From: JAGVSZ01 sp963716855
GTDB lineage: Bacteria; Pseudomonadota; Gammaproteobacteria; Burkholderiales; SG8-39
Reading direction: 5' to 3'
Length of the DNA stretch: 64,000 nt
NCBI GenBank assembly: GCA_963716855.1
Contig: CAVQUV010000006.1
Coordinates: 62,001-126,000 of the forward strand
The notes beneath the pieces were generated by a model that saw nothing but the letters and a program-made list of their open reading frames with translations, had not been told where the DNA came from and did no database searches. The position numbers were made by a program, and so were the translations under genes. Numbering within the stretch: position 1 is the stretch's first letter; each line of letters begins with the position of its first letter. This document shows positions 48,855 through 57,279 of the stretch, in pieces.

Positions 48855-50508
48855 ATGACCAAGTATGTGTTCGTGTCGGGCGGGGTCGTTTCCTCCCTGG
48901 GGAAGGGGATAGCCGCCGCTTCCCTCGCCGCGATCCTCGAATCCCGCGGCATCAAAGTCACCCTCCTCAAGCTCGATCCCTACATCAACGTCGATCCCGG
49001 CACGATGAGCCCTTTCCAGCACGGAGAGGTGTTCGTCACCGAGGACGGCGCCGAGACCGACCTCGATCTCGGGCACTACGAGCGCTTCCAGAGCGCCCGG
49101 ATGAGGAAGTCGAACAACTTCACCACCGGGCAGATCTACGAGAGCGTGATCAAGCGGGAGCGCCGCGGCGACTACCTGGGCCGCACCGTCCAGGTCATCC
49201 CGCACATCACCGACGAGATCAAGAGCTTCATCGCGCGCGGCGCGGCCGGCGCCGACGTGGCGATCGTCGAGATCGGCGGCACCGTCGGCGACATCGAGTC
49301 GCTGCCGTTCCTCGAGGCGGTGCGCCAGATGCGCCAGGAGCTCGGGCCGCGCAACACCTGCTACGTCCACCTCACGCTCGTGCCGTACATCAAGTCGGCG
49401 GGCGAGATCAAGACCAAGCCGACGCAGCATTCGGTGAAGGAGCTGCGCGAGATCGGGATCCAGGCCGACGCGCTGCTCTGCCGCTGCGAGAAGCCGGTGC
49501 CCGACGAGGAGCGGCGCAAGATCGCGCTGTTCACCAACGTTCCGGTCGAGGCCGTCATCTCCGTCTGGGACGTGGACTCGATCTACAAGATCCCGAGCAT
49601 GCTGCATCACCAGATGCTCGACGAGATCGTCTGTCATCGGCTCGACATCCTCGCGCGGCCGGCCGATCTCTCGCCCTGGGATCGGCTCGTCAGCGCGCTG
49701 GAGCATCCGCAGCATCACGTCACCGTGGCGCTGGTCGGCAAGTACGTCGACCTCACCGAGTCGTACAAGTCGCTCACCGAGGCGCTGATCCACGCCGGCA
49801 TCCACACCCGGAGCAAGGTCGAGGTCCGCTACATCGACTCCGAGTCGATCGAGAGCGAGGGGGTCGGCGCGCTGAAGGGCGCCGATGCGATCCTCGTGCC
49901 CGGGCGGCTTCGGCAAGCGCGGCATCGAGGGCAAGATCCGGGCGATCCAGTACGCGCGCGAGCAGCGCCTACCGTACCTCGGCATCTGCCTCGGCATGCA
50001 GCTCGCGGTCATCGAGTTCGCGCGGCACAAGGCCGGGCTCGAGGACGCGAACAGCACGGAGTTCGACCCCGACACGCCGCATCCCGTGGTCGCGCTGATC
50101 ACCGAATGGCAGAACGCCGACGGGAAGATCGAGCGGCGCGACGAGCGGTCGAACCTCGGCGGCACGATGCGCCTCGGCGCCCAGCCGGCGGACGTGGTCC
50201 CGGGCACGCTCGTGCATCGGATCTACAAGAGCGACGTCGTCAACGAGCGGCACCGCCACCGCTACGAGGTCAACAACCATTACCTCCCCAGGCTGGAGGC
50301 GGTCGGGCTGAAGGTCGCGGCGCGGACGAAGGCGGAGTCGCTCTGCGAGCTGATCGAGTTGCCCGACCATCCGTGGTTCGTCGGCTGCCAGTTCCACCCC
50401 GAGTTCACGTCGACGCCGCGCGGCGGACACCCGCTCTTCAAGAGCTTCATCGAGGCCGCGCTCACGCACCAGGCCGGGCTGGAGAAGCCGGCGGTCGCGG
50501 CGGCCTAG
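48855..50508 (+). CDS. pyrG: CTP synthase, with apparent 1-base insertion
   Basis: It makes CTP from UTP using glutamine. The synthetase domain frame starts MTKYVFVSGGVVSSLGKGIA with its P-loop and runs to LKGADAILVPG at about 49901. The glutaminase domain starts GGFGKRGIEGKIRAIQYARE in the +1 frame, contains the nucleophile motif YLGICLGMQ and the HPEFTSTP His-Glu pair, and ends at TAG 50506-50508. Removing one G from the GGG at 49902-49904 restores 550 residues, the normal length. Because pyrG is generally essential, an error in the sequence is likely. kdsA follows as in other betaproteobacteria. Confidence 0.93.
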
Positions 50509-50512
50509 CAGC

Positions 50513-50590
50513 ATGAAGCGCTGCGGCTTCGAGGCCGGTTTAGACAAACCCCTCTTTCTGATCGACGGGGCCGTCGGAGACGGCGCATGA
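50513..50590 (+). pseudogene. 25-codon partial duplicate of the kdsA start, overlapping kdsA
   Basis: An intact mini-frame of 25 codons begins ATG 50513, four bases after the pyrG stop, and ends in TGA 50588-50590, overlapping the kdsA ATG (50587). Its first 19 residues, MKRCGFEAGLDKPLFLIDG, match the kdsA start MKLCGFDVGLDKPLFLIAG at 15 positions. At DNA level 45 of the first 60 bases agree, and about half the differences are synonymous. It uses codons unusual here (TTA, AAA, TTT). It may be a remnant of a second kdsA, or it may act as a coupling leader peptide. Confidence 0.7.
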
Positions 50591-51450
50591 AGCTGTGCGG
50601 CTTCGACGTCGGACTCGACAAGCCACTATTCCTGATCGCCGGCCCGTGCGTCGTCGAATCGCGCGAGCTCGCGTTCGATACGGCGGGCAAGCTGAAGGAG
50701 CTCTGCGCCGCTCTCGGCATGCCCTTCATCTACAAGTCGTCGTACGACAAGGCGAACCGCAGCTCCGGCAAGTCGTTCCGCGGCCTCGGCATGGACAAGG
50801 GGCTCGAGATCCTCGCCGAGGTGCGCAAGGCGATCGGCGTCCCGGTCCTGACCGACGTGCACGAGATCGGGGAGGTGCGGGAGGTTGCGGCGGTCGTCGA
50901 CGTGCTCCAGACGCCCGCATTCCTGTGCCGGCAGACCGACTTCATCGCCGCCGTGGCATCGGCGGGGAAACCGGTCAACATCAAGAAAGGCCAGTTTCTC
51001 GCGCCGGGCGACATGAAGAACGTCGTCGAGAAGGCGCAGGCGGCCGCGCGTGCCGCGCATCCGGGCGTCGCGGGCGCAGACGATCAAATAATGGTGTGCG
51101 AGCGGGGCGCCTCGTTCGGGTACAACAACCTCGTGTCCGACATGCGCTCGCTCGCGATCATGCGCGAAACCGGGCGCCCGGTCGTCTTCGACGCGACGCA
51201 TTCGGTGCAGCTGCCCGGCGGGCAGGGCACGTCGAGCGGCGGTCAACGCGAGTTCGTTCCGGTGCTCGCGCGGGCCGCGGTCGCGGTCGGCGTGGCCGGC
51301 GTATTCATGGAGACGCACCCGAACCCGGAGAAGGCGCTGTCCGACGGGCCGAACGCCTGGCCGCTCGGCCAGATGCGCGGACTGCTCGCGACGCTCAAGG
51401 AGATCGACGCGCTGGTGAAGCGGCGCGGCTTCGCGGAGCAGGGGCTCTGA
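50587..51450 (+). CDS. kdsA: 3-deoxy-8-phosphooctulonate (KDO-8-P) synthase
   Basis: 287 residues. It condenses phosphoenolpyruvate with arabinose-5-phosphate for lipopolysaccharide core synthesis. FLIAGPCVVESRELAFDTAG carries Cys21 at the position of the metal-binding Cys, suggesting the metal-dependent class. Other motifs are FIYKSSYDKANRSSGKSFRG, LTDVHE, FLCRQTDF, VNIKKGQFLAPGDMKNV and FDATHSVQLPGG. Its ATG overlaps the stop of a 25-codon duplicated mini-frame. It sits between pyrG and eno as in related genomes. Confidence 0.96.
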   Translation: MKLCGFDVGLDKPLFLIAGPCVVESRELAFDTAGKLKELCAALGMPFIYKSSYDKANRSSGKSFRGLGMDKGLEILAEVRKAIGVPVLTDVHEIGEVREVAAVVDVLQTPAFLCRQTDFIAAVASAGKPVNIKKGQFLAPGDMKNVVEKAQAAARAAHPGVAGADDQIMVCERGASFGYNNLVSDMRSLAIMRETGRPVVFDATHSVQLPGGQGTSSGGQREFVPVLARAAVAVGVAGVFMETHPNPEKALSDGPNAWPLGQMRGLLATLKEIDALVKRRGFAEQGL

Positions 51451-51494
51451 AGTCCGGGCGGGACCAAGCAGGTAACTAGAGGGGCAAGGGAGAC

Positions 51495-52778
51495 ATGAGC
51501 TCGATCGTCGATGTCGTCGCGCGGGAGATCCTCGATTCGCGAGGCAACCCCACCGTGGAAGCCGATGTGCTGCTCGAATCGGGCGTGATGGGGCGCGCTG
51601 CGGTTCCTTCGGGCGCATCCACCGGATCGCGCGAGGCGCTCGAGCTGCGCGATGGCGACCGGCAGCGCTATCTGGGCAAGGGCGTGCTCAAGCCGGTCGA
51701 GCACATCAACACCGAGATCTCCGAGGCGATCATGGGGCTCGACGCCTCGGAGCAGAGCTTCATCGACCGCACGCTCATCGACCTGGACGGCACCGAAAAC
51801 AAGGCCCGCCTAGGCGCCAACGCGATACTGGCCGTCTCGATGGCGGTGGCGAAGGCGGCCGCCGAGGAATCGGGTCTGCCGCTGTACCGCTACTTCGGCG
51901 GCTCCGGCGCGATGCAGATGCCGGTGCCGATGATGAACGTGGTGAACGGCGGCGCGCATGCCAACAACAACCTCGACCTCCAGGAGCTGATGATCATCCC
52001 GATCGGGGTGCTCAGCTTCCGCGAGGCGCTGCGCTGCGGCGCCGAGATCTTCCACGCGCTGCGCAAGCTGCTCGACGACCGCGGCCTGTCGACGACGGTC
52101 GGGGACGAGGGCGGGTTCGCGCCGAACCTGGCCTCGCACGCCGCGGCGATCGAGCTGATCATGAAGGCGATCGAGAACGCCGGCTACATGCCGGGCGGCG
52201 ACGTCGCGCTCGGCCTCGACTGCGCGAGCTCGGAGTTCTACGAGAACGGCAAGTACAAGCTCGCCTCCGAGAAGCTCGAGCTCTCCTCGGCCGAGTTCTG
52301 CGACTACCTGCAGGCGCTCGCCGACCGCTTCCCGATCGTGAGCATCGAGGACGGCATGGCCGAGTCGGACTGGGACGGCTGGCAGCACCTCACCCAGCGA
52401 CTCGGCAAGCGCATCCAGCTCGTGGGCGACGATCTGTTCGTCACCAACACGCGCATCCTGCGCGAGGGCATCAAGCTCGGCGTCGCGAACTCGATCCTCA
52501 TCAAGGTCAACCAGATCGGCACCCTCACCGAGACCTTCGCCGCGATCGAGCTCGCGAAGCGCTCCGGCTACACGTCGGTGATCTCGCACCGCTCGGGCGA
52601 GACCGAGGACACCACGATCGCCGACATCGCGGTCGGCACCAACGCGCTGCAGATCAAGACCGGCTCGCTGTCGCGCTCCGACCGCGTCGCCAAGTACAAC
52701 CAGCTTCTGCGCATCGAGGAGGACCTCGGCGAGGCGGCGAGCTATCCCGGACGCGACGCGTTCTACCAGCTGCGCTGA
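51495..52778 (+). CDS. eno: Enolase
   Basis: 427 residues, the normal bacterial length. It interconverts 2-phosphoglycerate and phosphoenolpyruvate. The start VDVVAREILDSRGNPTVEAD, the motif PSGASTGSREALELRD, the metal-site segments VALGLDCASSEFY, PIVSIEDGMAESDW and IQLVGDDLFVTN, and the catalytic-Lys stretch SILIKVNQIGTLTET are intact. AAGGGAGA precedes the start. kdsA precedes it by 44 bases, and ftsB follows. Confidence 0.97.
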   Translation: MSSIVDVVAREILDSRGNPTVEADVLLESGVMGRAAVPSGASTGSREALELRDGDRQRYLGKGVLKPVEHINTEISEAIMGLDASEQSFIDRTLIDLDGTENKARLGANAILAVSMAVAKAAAEESGLPLYRYFGGSGAMQMPVPMMNVVNGGAHANNNLDLQELMIIPIGVLSFREALRCGAEIFHALRKLLDDRGLSTTVGDEGGFAPNLASHAAAIELIMKAIENAGYMPGGDVALGLDCASSEFYENGKYKLASEKLELSSAEFCDYLQALADRFPIVSIEDGMAESDWDGWQHLTQRLGKRIQLVGDDLFVTNTRILREGIKLGVANSILIKVNQIGTLTETFAAIELAKRSGYTSVISHRSGETEDTTIADIAVGTNALQIKTGSLSRSDRVAKYNQLLRIEEDLGEAASYPGRDAFYQLR

Positions 52779-52833
52779 GGAGGCACGGTCTGAGGACTTT
52801 CGGCAATCGGTATCGCGAGCGCATGGCCCCATC

Positions 52834-52892
52834 AGGCGTTATCCTGTGCGGTCCGCGCTCGTCCAGCTGCGCTGCCTCGCGACCCCCCGTGG
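52834..52892 (+). repeat. Dispersed 59-bp repeat, copy A
   Basis: This segment in the eno-ftsB gap matches the reverse complement of 60914-60972 at 51 of 59 positions without gaps. The most conserved blocks are AGGCGTTATCC, GTCCGCGCTCGTCCA, TGCGCTGCCTCGCGAC and CCCCGTGG. It ends 21 bases before the ftsB start, so it may be in the ftsB leader. Confidence 0.75.
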
Positions 52893-52913
52893 CCGGTACC
52901 TAGACCTTTGCCA

Positions 52914-53204
52914 ATGCGAGTCCTCGGCATCATCCTGGGCGTTCTCATCGTCCTCATCCAGTACCCGCTCTGGCTCGGGAAGGGCGGCTGGGTGCGTGCG
53001 TGGGACAACGACCGGCAGCTCGCGGCGCAGAAGGCGCACAATCACCGCCTGCAGGAGCGCAACGACGCGCTCGAGGCCGAGGCGCGGGACCTCAAGCAGG
53101 GCACCGAGGCGATCGAGGAGCGCGCCCGCTTCGAGCTGGGGATGGTCCGGCAGGACGAGGTCTTCGTCCAGATCGTCGAGCCGCGCGCCGAAGCGCGCCG
53201 CTAG
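52914..53204 (+). CDS. ftsB: Cell division protein FtsB
   Basis: 96 residues from ATG 52914; a TTG two codons upstream is less likely. A single N-terminal membrane helix (MRVLGIILGVLIVLIQYPLW) is followed by GKGGWVRAWDNDRQLAAQKA and a coiled coil of about 40 residues, then ARFELGMVRQDEVFVQIVE, the FtsB signature. It joins FtsL and FtsQ in the divisome. Position after eno is the standard order. Confidence 0.95.
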   Translation: MRVLGIILGVLIVLIQYPLWLGKGGWVRAWDNDRQLAAQKAHNHRLQERNDALEAEARDLKQGTEAIEERARFELGMVRQDEVFVQIVEPRAEARR

Positions 53205-53214
53205 CTCGGCTACG

Positions 53215-53243
53215 CGGACCGCGCCCTCGGCGCGCGCGGTCCG
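53215..53243 (+). terminator. GC-rich hairpin after ftsB
   Basis: CGGACCGCG (53215-53223) and CGCGGTCCG (53235-53243) form a 9-bp stem starting 10 bases after the ftsB stop. There is no T run. It separates the core gene block from the following catabolic cluster. Confidence 0.45.
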
Positions 53244-53267
53244 TGCTGACAGGTCCAAGGAGGGCCG

Positions 53268-54626
53268 ATGAACCTCTATCCAATGCTCCGCGCGCGCGCT
53301 GCCCAGGGCAAACCGTTGCGCGTCGGCGTCATAGGCGCCGGCAAGTTCGCCGCCATGTATCTCGCGCAGGTGCCCAGGACCCCGGGCATCCACCTGGTGG
53401 GCATCGCGGACCTCGCGCCGGCGAACGCCCGGACGAATCTCCAGCGCGTCGGCTGGAAGCAGGAGACCTACGGCGCGGCATCGCTCGACGCGGCGCTCGC
53501 GCAGCACACGACGCACGTCGGGGACGATTGGGAGGCGCTCGTGTCGCATCCCGCGATCGACATCGTCGTCGAGGCGACGGGGAATCCGCCGGCGGCCGTC
53601 ACGCATGCGCTCGCCGCCTTTCGGCACGGCAAGCACGTCGTGAACGTAACCGTCGAAGCGGATGCGTTCTGCGGACCGCTGCTCGCCCGGCGCGCAGCCG
53701 AGGCGGGTGTCGTCTATAGCCTTGCCTACGGCGACCAGCCGGCGCTCATCTGCGACCTCGTCGACTGGGCACGCACCGCCGGCTTCGACGTGGTTGCGGC
53801 CGGGCGCGGACATAAGTGGCTGCCGCACTTCGCGCAATCGACACCCGAGACGGTGTGGGGGTACTACGGGCTCACGCCGGAGCAGGCCCGCGTCGGCGGG
53901 CTCAACCCGAAGATGTTCAACTCGTTCCTGGACGGGTCCAAGCCGGCCATCGAGAGCACGGCGGTGTGCAACGCGACGGGGCTGACGCCGGCGCCGTGGG
54001 GGCTGACGTTCCCGCCGGCGAGCGTGGACGACCTGCCATTCGTGATGCGGCCGCGCGAGGAAGGCGGGCACCTGCACCACAAGGGTCAGGTCGAGGTCGT
54101 CTCGTCGCTCGAGTCCGACGGGCGCGCCATCCCCTACGACATCCGCTTCGGCGTGTGGGTGGTGTTCGAAGGCGACACCGAGTACATCCGGCGCTGTTTC
54201 ACGGAGTACGGCGTGCGGACCGATCCGTCCGGCCGTTATGCCTGCCTGTACAAGCGCTGGCACCTGATCGGCCTGGAGGTCGGAATCTCGGTCGCTTCGG
54301 TCGGCCTGCGCCGCGAGCCGACCGGCTGTGCCACCGGTTTCCGGGCCGACGTCGTCGCAACCGCGAAGCGCGACCTCAAGGCCGGCGAGGTGCTCGACGG
54401 AGAGGGCGGTTACACGGTGTACGGCAAGCTCTGCCCTGCGGAAGAATCGCTCAGGTTGGGCGGGCTCCCGCTCGGCCTCGCGCACGAGGTGAAGCTGCTG
54501 AATCCGGTCGCTGCGGGCCAGCCGGTGCGCTGGACCGACGTGCAATACGATGCGGCGAGCGAGGCGGTGAAGATCCGTCGCGAGATGGAGCGCGAGTTCG
54601 CGCCGGCGCAGCGCGCGGCGGCCTAG
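53268..54626 (+). CDS. NAD(P)-dependent oxidoreductase with C-terminal SAF domain
   Basis: 452 residues with a strong AAGGAGG ribosome site. The Rossmann loop LRVGVIGAGKFAAMYLAQVP (about 18-37) and the Gfo/Idh/homoserine-dehydrogenase-like continuation DIVVEATGNPPAA mark the N-terminal half. A SAF domain follows (about 355-435, near TAKRDLKAGEVLDGEGGYTV). Proteins of this architecture are widespread but I know of no firm assignment of reaction. It converges on a two-subunit TPP enzyme and is likely part of the surrounding catabolic cluster. Confidence 0.8.
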   Translation: MNLYPMLRARAAQGKPLRVGVIGAGKFAAMYLAQVPRTPGIHLVGIADLAPANARTNLQRVGWKQETYGAASLDAALAQHTTHVGDDWEALVSHPAIDIVVEATGNPPAAVTHALAAFRHGKHVVNVTVEADAFCGPLLARRAAEAGVVYSLAYGDQPALICDLVDWARTAGFDVVAAGRGHKWLPHFAQSTPETVWGYYGLTPEQARVGGLNPKMFNSFLDGSKPAIESTAVCNATGLTPAPWGLTFPPASVDDLPFVMRPREEGGHLHHKGQVEVVSSLESDGRAIPYDIRFGVWVVFEGDTEYIRRCFTEYGVRTDPSGRYACLYKRWHLIGLEVGISVASVGLRREPTGCATGFRADVVATAKRDLKAGEVLDGEGGYTVYGKLCPAEESLRLGGLPLGLAHEVKLLNPVAAGQPVRWTDVQYDAASEAVKIRREMEREFAPAQRAAA

Positions 54627-54630
54627 CCGC

Positions 54631-55230
54631 TCAGGCGAACGCCTGCGGCCCGAGCAGCGCTTCGCGAAAGCGGTTCTTGAGATGCGCGCCCTCGCGCGGG
54701 GGCAGCACGAGCGGTAGCTTGTCCGCGCGGATCTTCACTTGATAGAGCAGCGGACCGCGCTCGGTTCGGATCGGGCCGAGCGCGGCGGCAAGCTCGGTGT
54801 CGGTCCGCACCAAGGCCGCGCGCCGGAAACGGCACGCGAGCGCGGTGGCGGCGAGATCGATGCCATGCGCCGTCGCGGTGGCCTGCATGCCGGTCTCGCC
54901 GTACCGCTCGTTGTCGAGCACGACGAGCGCGAGATTGCCGGGGGCCTGCACCCCGATGGTCGCGAGGCTGCCCAGCCCCATCAGCATCTCGCCGTCTCCG
55001 GTGATGACCAGCACGCGCCGCCCGGGCTGGGCGAGGGCGAGACCCAGCCCGATCATCGCCGCCGCGCCCATGCCGCCCCACAGCGGGAAGGTCAGGGGAT
55101 GGTCGCCCGCGGCGGTGCAATCCCAGGCGGGCGCACCCAGCCCGGCGACCACGAGCAGGTCGCCGCGGTCGGCGAGGAGCCGCGCGACGACGTTGCGGCG
55201 GTCCAGGGTCGGGGTGTCGGCCATCGTCAT
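54631..55230 (-). CDS. TPP-dependent decarboxylase, beta (TPP-binding) subunit; ComE/phosphonopyruvate-decarboxylase-like
   Basis: 199 residues. The thiamine pyrophosphate and Mg2+ motif is GDGEMLMGLGSLATIG (from about 78) followed by VVLDNERYGETG. GMGAAAMIGLGLALAQPGRR precedes it as in sulfopyruvate and phosphonopyruvate decarboxylases. It needs the alpha subunit encoded just upstream for the catalytic Glu. ATG 55230 overlaps the alpha stop (ATGA). The likely substrate is a 3-substituted 2-oxo acid; which one is not clear. Confidence 0.8.
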   Translation of the reverse strand: MTMADTPTLDRRNVVARLLADRGDLLVVAGLGAPAWDCTAAGDHPLTFPLWGGMGAAAMIGLGLALAQPGRRVLVITGDGEMLMGLGSLATIGVQAPGNLALVVLDNERYGETGMQATATAHGIDLAATALACRFRRAALVRTDTELAAALGPIRTERGPLLYQVKIRADKLPLVLPPREGAHLKNRFREALLGPQAFA

Positions 55231-55763
55231 TCCTTGAAGTGCTTCGTGCCGATCAGCTTCTGCGCGATCAGGACCGCCGCCATCGCGCCGGCGTCGAACG
55301 CGAGCCGGCCGGCGGCCTCGACTGCGCTTGCTACGGCTTCCGGCGTCTCGGCCCGATACACCGCGCAGCCGGCGAGCTCGAGCGTGGCGGCGGTGGTCTG
55401 TCCCATCGGCAGCTGCCACGGGTTGAACTCGCCCCATTCGCCGCGCATCGTGACGAGTGCGAGGAACGGGATCCCGCACGACTTCATCATCGCGAGCGTG
55501 TTCGGACAGTTCCCGACGCCGCTCGACTGCATCAGCAGGACGGCGCGCGCGCCGCCGAGCCACGCACCCGCCGCCAGACCGATCCCTTCCTCCTCGGTCG
55601 TCAGCGGCACCGCACACATTGCGGCATCCGCCTGGCACAGCTCGATGAGACGCCGATGACCGGCGTCGGGGACGTAGCTGACCTGTGATACGCCGAGCGC
55701 CGTAAGTACCTGATGCGCCGCGGCCGGCCAATCCGGGAGAAGTTCGTCGGTTCGTTTCTGCAT
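55227..55763 (-). CDS. TPP-dependent decarboxylase, alpha subunit; ComD/phosphonopyruvate-decarboxylase-like
   Basis: 178 residues from ATG 55763. It is the pyrimidine-binding half. The activating Glu lies in AVPLTTEEEGIGLAAGAWLG (about 52-71), followed by LLMQSSGVGNCPNTLAMMKS and FLALVTMRGEWGEFNPWQLP, both typical of ComD/Ppd proteins. It is translationally coupled to the beta subunit. It diverges from a sugar-type ABC importer with 198 bases between, which suggests coregulation. A role in 3-sulfolactate or phosphonate metabolism cannot be shown. Confidence 0.8.
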   Translation of the reverse strand: MQKRTDELLPDWPAAAHQVLTALGVSQVSYVPDAGHRRLIELCQADAAMCAVPLTTEEEGIGLAAGAWLGGARAVLLMQSSGVGNCPNTLAMMKSCGIPFLALVTMRGEWGEFNPWQLPMGQTTAATLELAGCAVYRAETPEAVASAVEAAGRLAFDAGAMAAVLIAQKLIGTKHFKE

Positions 55764-55832
55764 CGGTGCAGCGATCGTTGAGGGCGGCCGGATTCTACCA
55801 ATCCAAGCGGCGCCCTGTTGCTGTGCGACAAA

Positions 55833-55860
55833 GCGCGCCGCAGGTGGCGCGCGGTTGACT
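55833..55860. promoter_or_regulatory. Inverted repeat and -35-like box in a divergent control region
   Basis: GCGCGCC (55833-55839) and GGCGCGC (55846-55852) form a perfect 7-bp inverted repeat with 6-base spacer, followed by TTGACT at 55855-55860. It lies between the divergent TPP-enzyme genes and the ABC importer. It is a candidate operator, but the GC-rich palindrome could be chance, and no good -10 follows. Confidence 0.3.
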
Positions 55861-55961
55861 TTGCCAAGGTCGCGTGACAGAGTCCCTGCGCACTGACGCG
55901 GCTCGGCCGCGCGAGTAGAAATAGAATAAAACCATCCGTCTCCGTCCACGAGGAGGGCAGC

Positions 55962-57257
55962 ATGAAGCGCAGAACGTTCGTCAAGGCAACCGCCGCCGCA
56001 GGTCTCCAGGGCATTCTCGCCAGCCGCATGGCGCCGGCGTTCGCGCAGGGCACCACGATCCACATCGTGCGGTGGAACGACTTCGTTCCGGCGGCCGACG
56101 AGATCTGGCGCAAGGAGTTCGTGCCCGTCGTGGCGAAATCGCTCGGGATCCGGCTGAACGTCGAGACGATCAATGCCAACGACATCCCGGCGCGCGCCAC
56201 CTCCGCGATCCAGTCGGGCAACGGCCCCGACATCTTCATGCTCCTCAACAACTACCCCCACCTGTACGCGGAGTCCGGGGTGGACGTGAGCGACATCGCC
56301 GAGGAGGTCGGCAAGGCGCAGGGCGGCATCTACAGTCTCCCGCAGGCGCTGTGCAAGGTGGGCTCGCAGTGGGCGGCGATGCCCTGGTCGACGGTGCCGG
56401 CGCTCATCGCCTACCGCAAGTCCTGGTTCGAAGAGGCCGGGGCGAAGACCTTTCCGACCACTTGGGACCAGTACCGCGAGATCGGCAAGAAGCTCAAGGC
56501 GGCGAAGCGCCCGATCGGCCAGACGCTCGGCCACACGTTCGGCGATGCGCCGACGTTCACCTATCCGTACATGTGGTCGTACGGCGGGCAGGAGATCGAC
56601 AAGGCCGGCAAGGTGATCCTCGAGTCGAAGCAGACGATCGAATCGGTGAACTTCATGGCCGCGTTCTGGAAGGACGCGCACGACGAGGGCGGTCTCGCCT
56701 GGGACGACACCAACAACAACCGCGCCTTCCTCTCCCAGGAAATCTCCGCCACGCTCAACGGCGCGTCGATCTACGTCGCCGCGCTCCGCGGCGGGGACAA
56801 GTTCAAGACCGAGAAGGGCGCGCCGCTGCACACCGACATCCTGCATGCGCCGCTGCCCAAAGGCCCCGCGGGGGAGGCTCCGTACCACACCGCGTTCACG
56901 CACATGGTCATGAAGTACTCCAAGAACCAGAAAGCCGCCAAGGACTTCCTGCGCTGGGCCCACGCCAAGGAGAACTACGAGAAGTGGTTCGTCGTGCAGA
57001 AGGGCTTCGCGATCGCGCCGACGCGCGACTGGGAGAAGCACCCGATGTGGAAGGAGGACCCGGTGATGCTGCCGTTCAGCAAGGCGTCGCTGACGGGCCG
57101 CGCCATGGGCTACGCCGGCGAGCCGAACAAGAAGGCGGCCGAGGTGTGGAACAAGTACATCATCACCGACATGTACGCCCAGGTCTGCCAGGGCAAGATG
57201 AAGGCCGAGGACTCGGTCAAGTGGGCCGCGGGCGAGCTGCGCAAGGTCTACGTCTGA
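55962..57257 (+). CDS. Extracellular solute-binding protein, family 1 (CUT1 sugar-type)
   Basis: 431 residues, with ribosome site GAGGAGG. The N-terminus MKRRTFVKATAAAGLQGILA has a twin-arginine motif (RRTFVK) and ends near FAQG, so Tat export is likely. The mature protein starts TTIHIVRWNDFVPAADEIWR and is of the UgpB/MalE-like class 1 type, with GNGPDIFMLLNNYPHLYA. It delivers a carbohydrate or polyol ligand to the following permeases. The ligand is unknown. It is the first gene of the importer operon. Confidence 0.9.
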   Translation: MKRRTFVKATAAAGLQGILASRMAPAFAQGTTIHIVRWNDFVPAADEIWRKEFVPVVAKSLGIRLNVETINANDIPARATSAIQSGNGPDIFMLLNNYPHLYAESGVDVSDIAEEVGKAQGGIYSLPQALCKVGSQWAAMPWSTVPALIAYRKSWFEEAGAKTFPTTWDQYREIGKKLKAAKRPIGQTLGHTFGDAPTFTYPYMWSYGGQEIDKAGKVILESKQTIESVNFMAAFWKDAHDEGGLAWDDTNNNRAFLSQEISATLNGASIYVAALRGGDKFKTEKGAPLHTDILHAPLPKGPAGEAPYHTAFTHMVMKYSKNQKAAKDFLRWAHAKENYEKWFVVQKGFAIAPTRDWEKHPMWKEDPVMLPFSKASLTGRAMGYAGEPNKKAAEVWNKYIITDMYAQVCQGKMKAEDSVKWAAGELRKVYV

Positions 57258-57279
57258 TTCGACGACCTTGAGGGATCCG

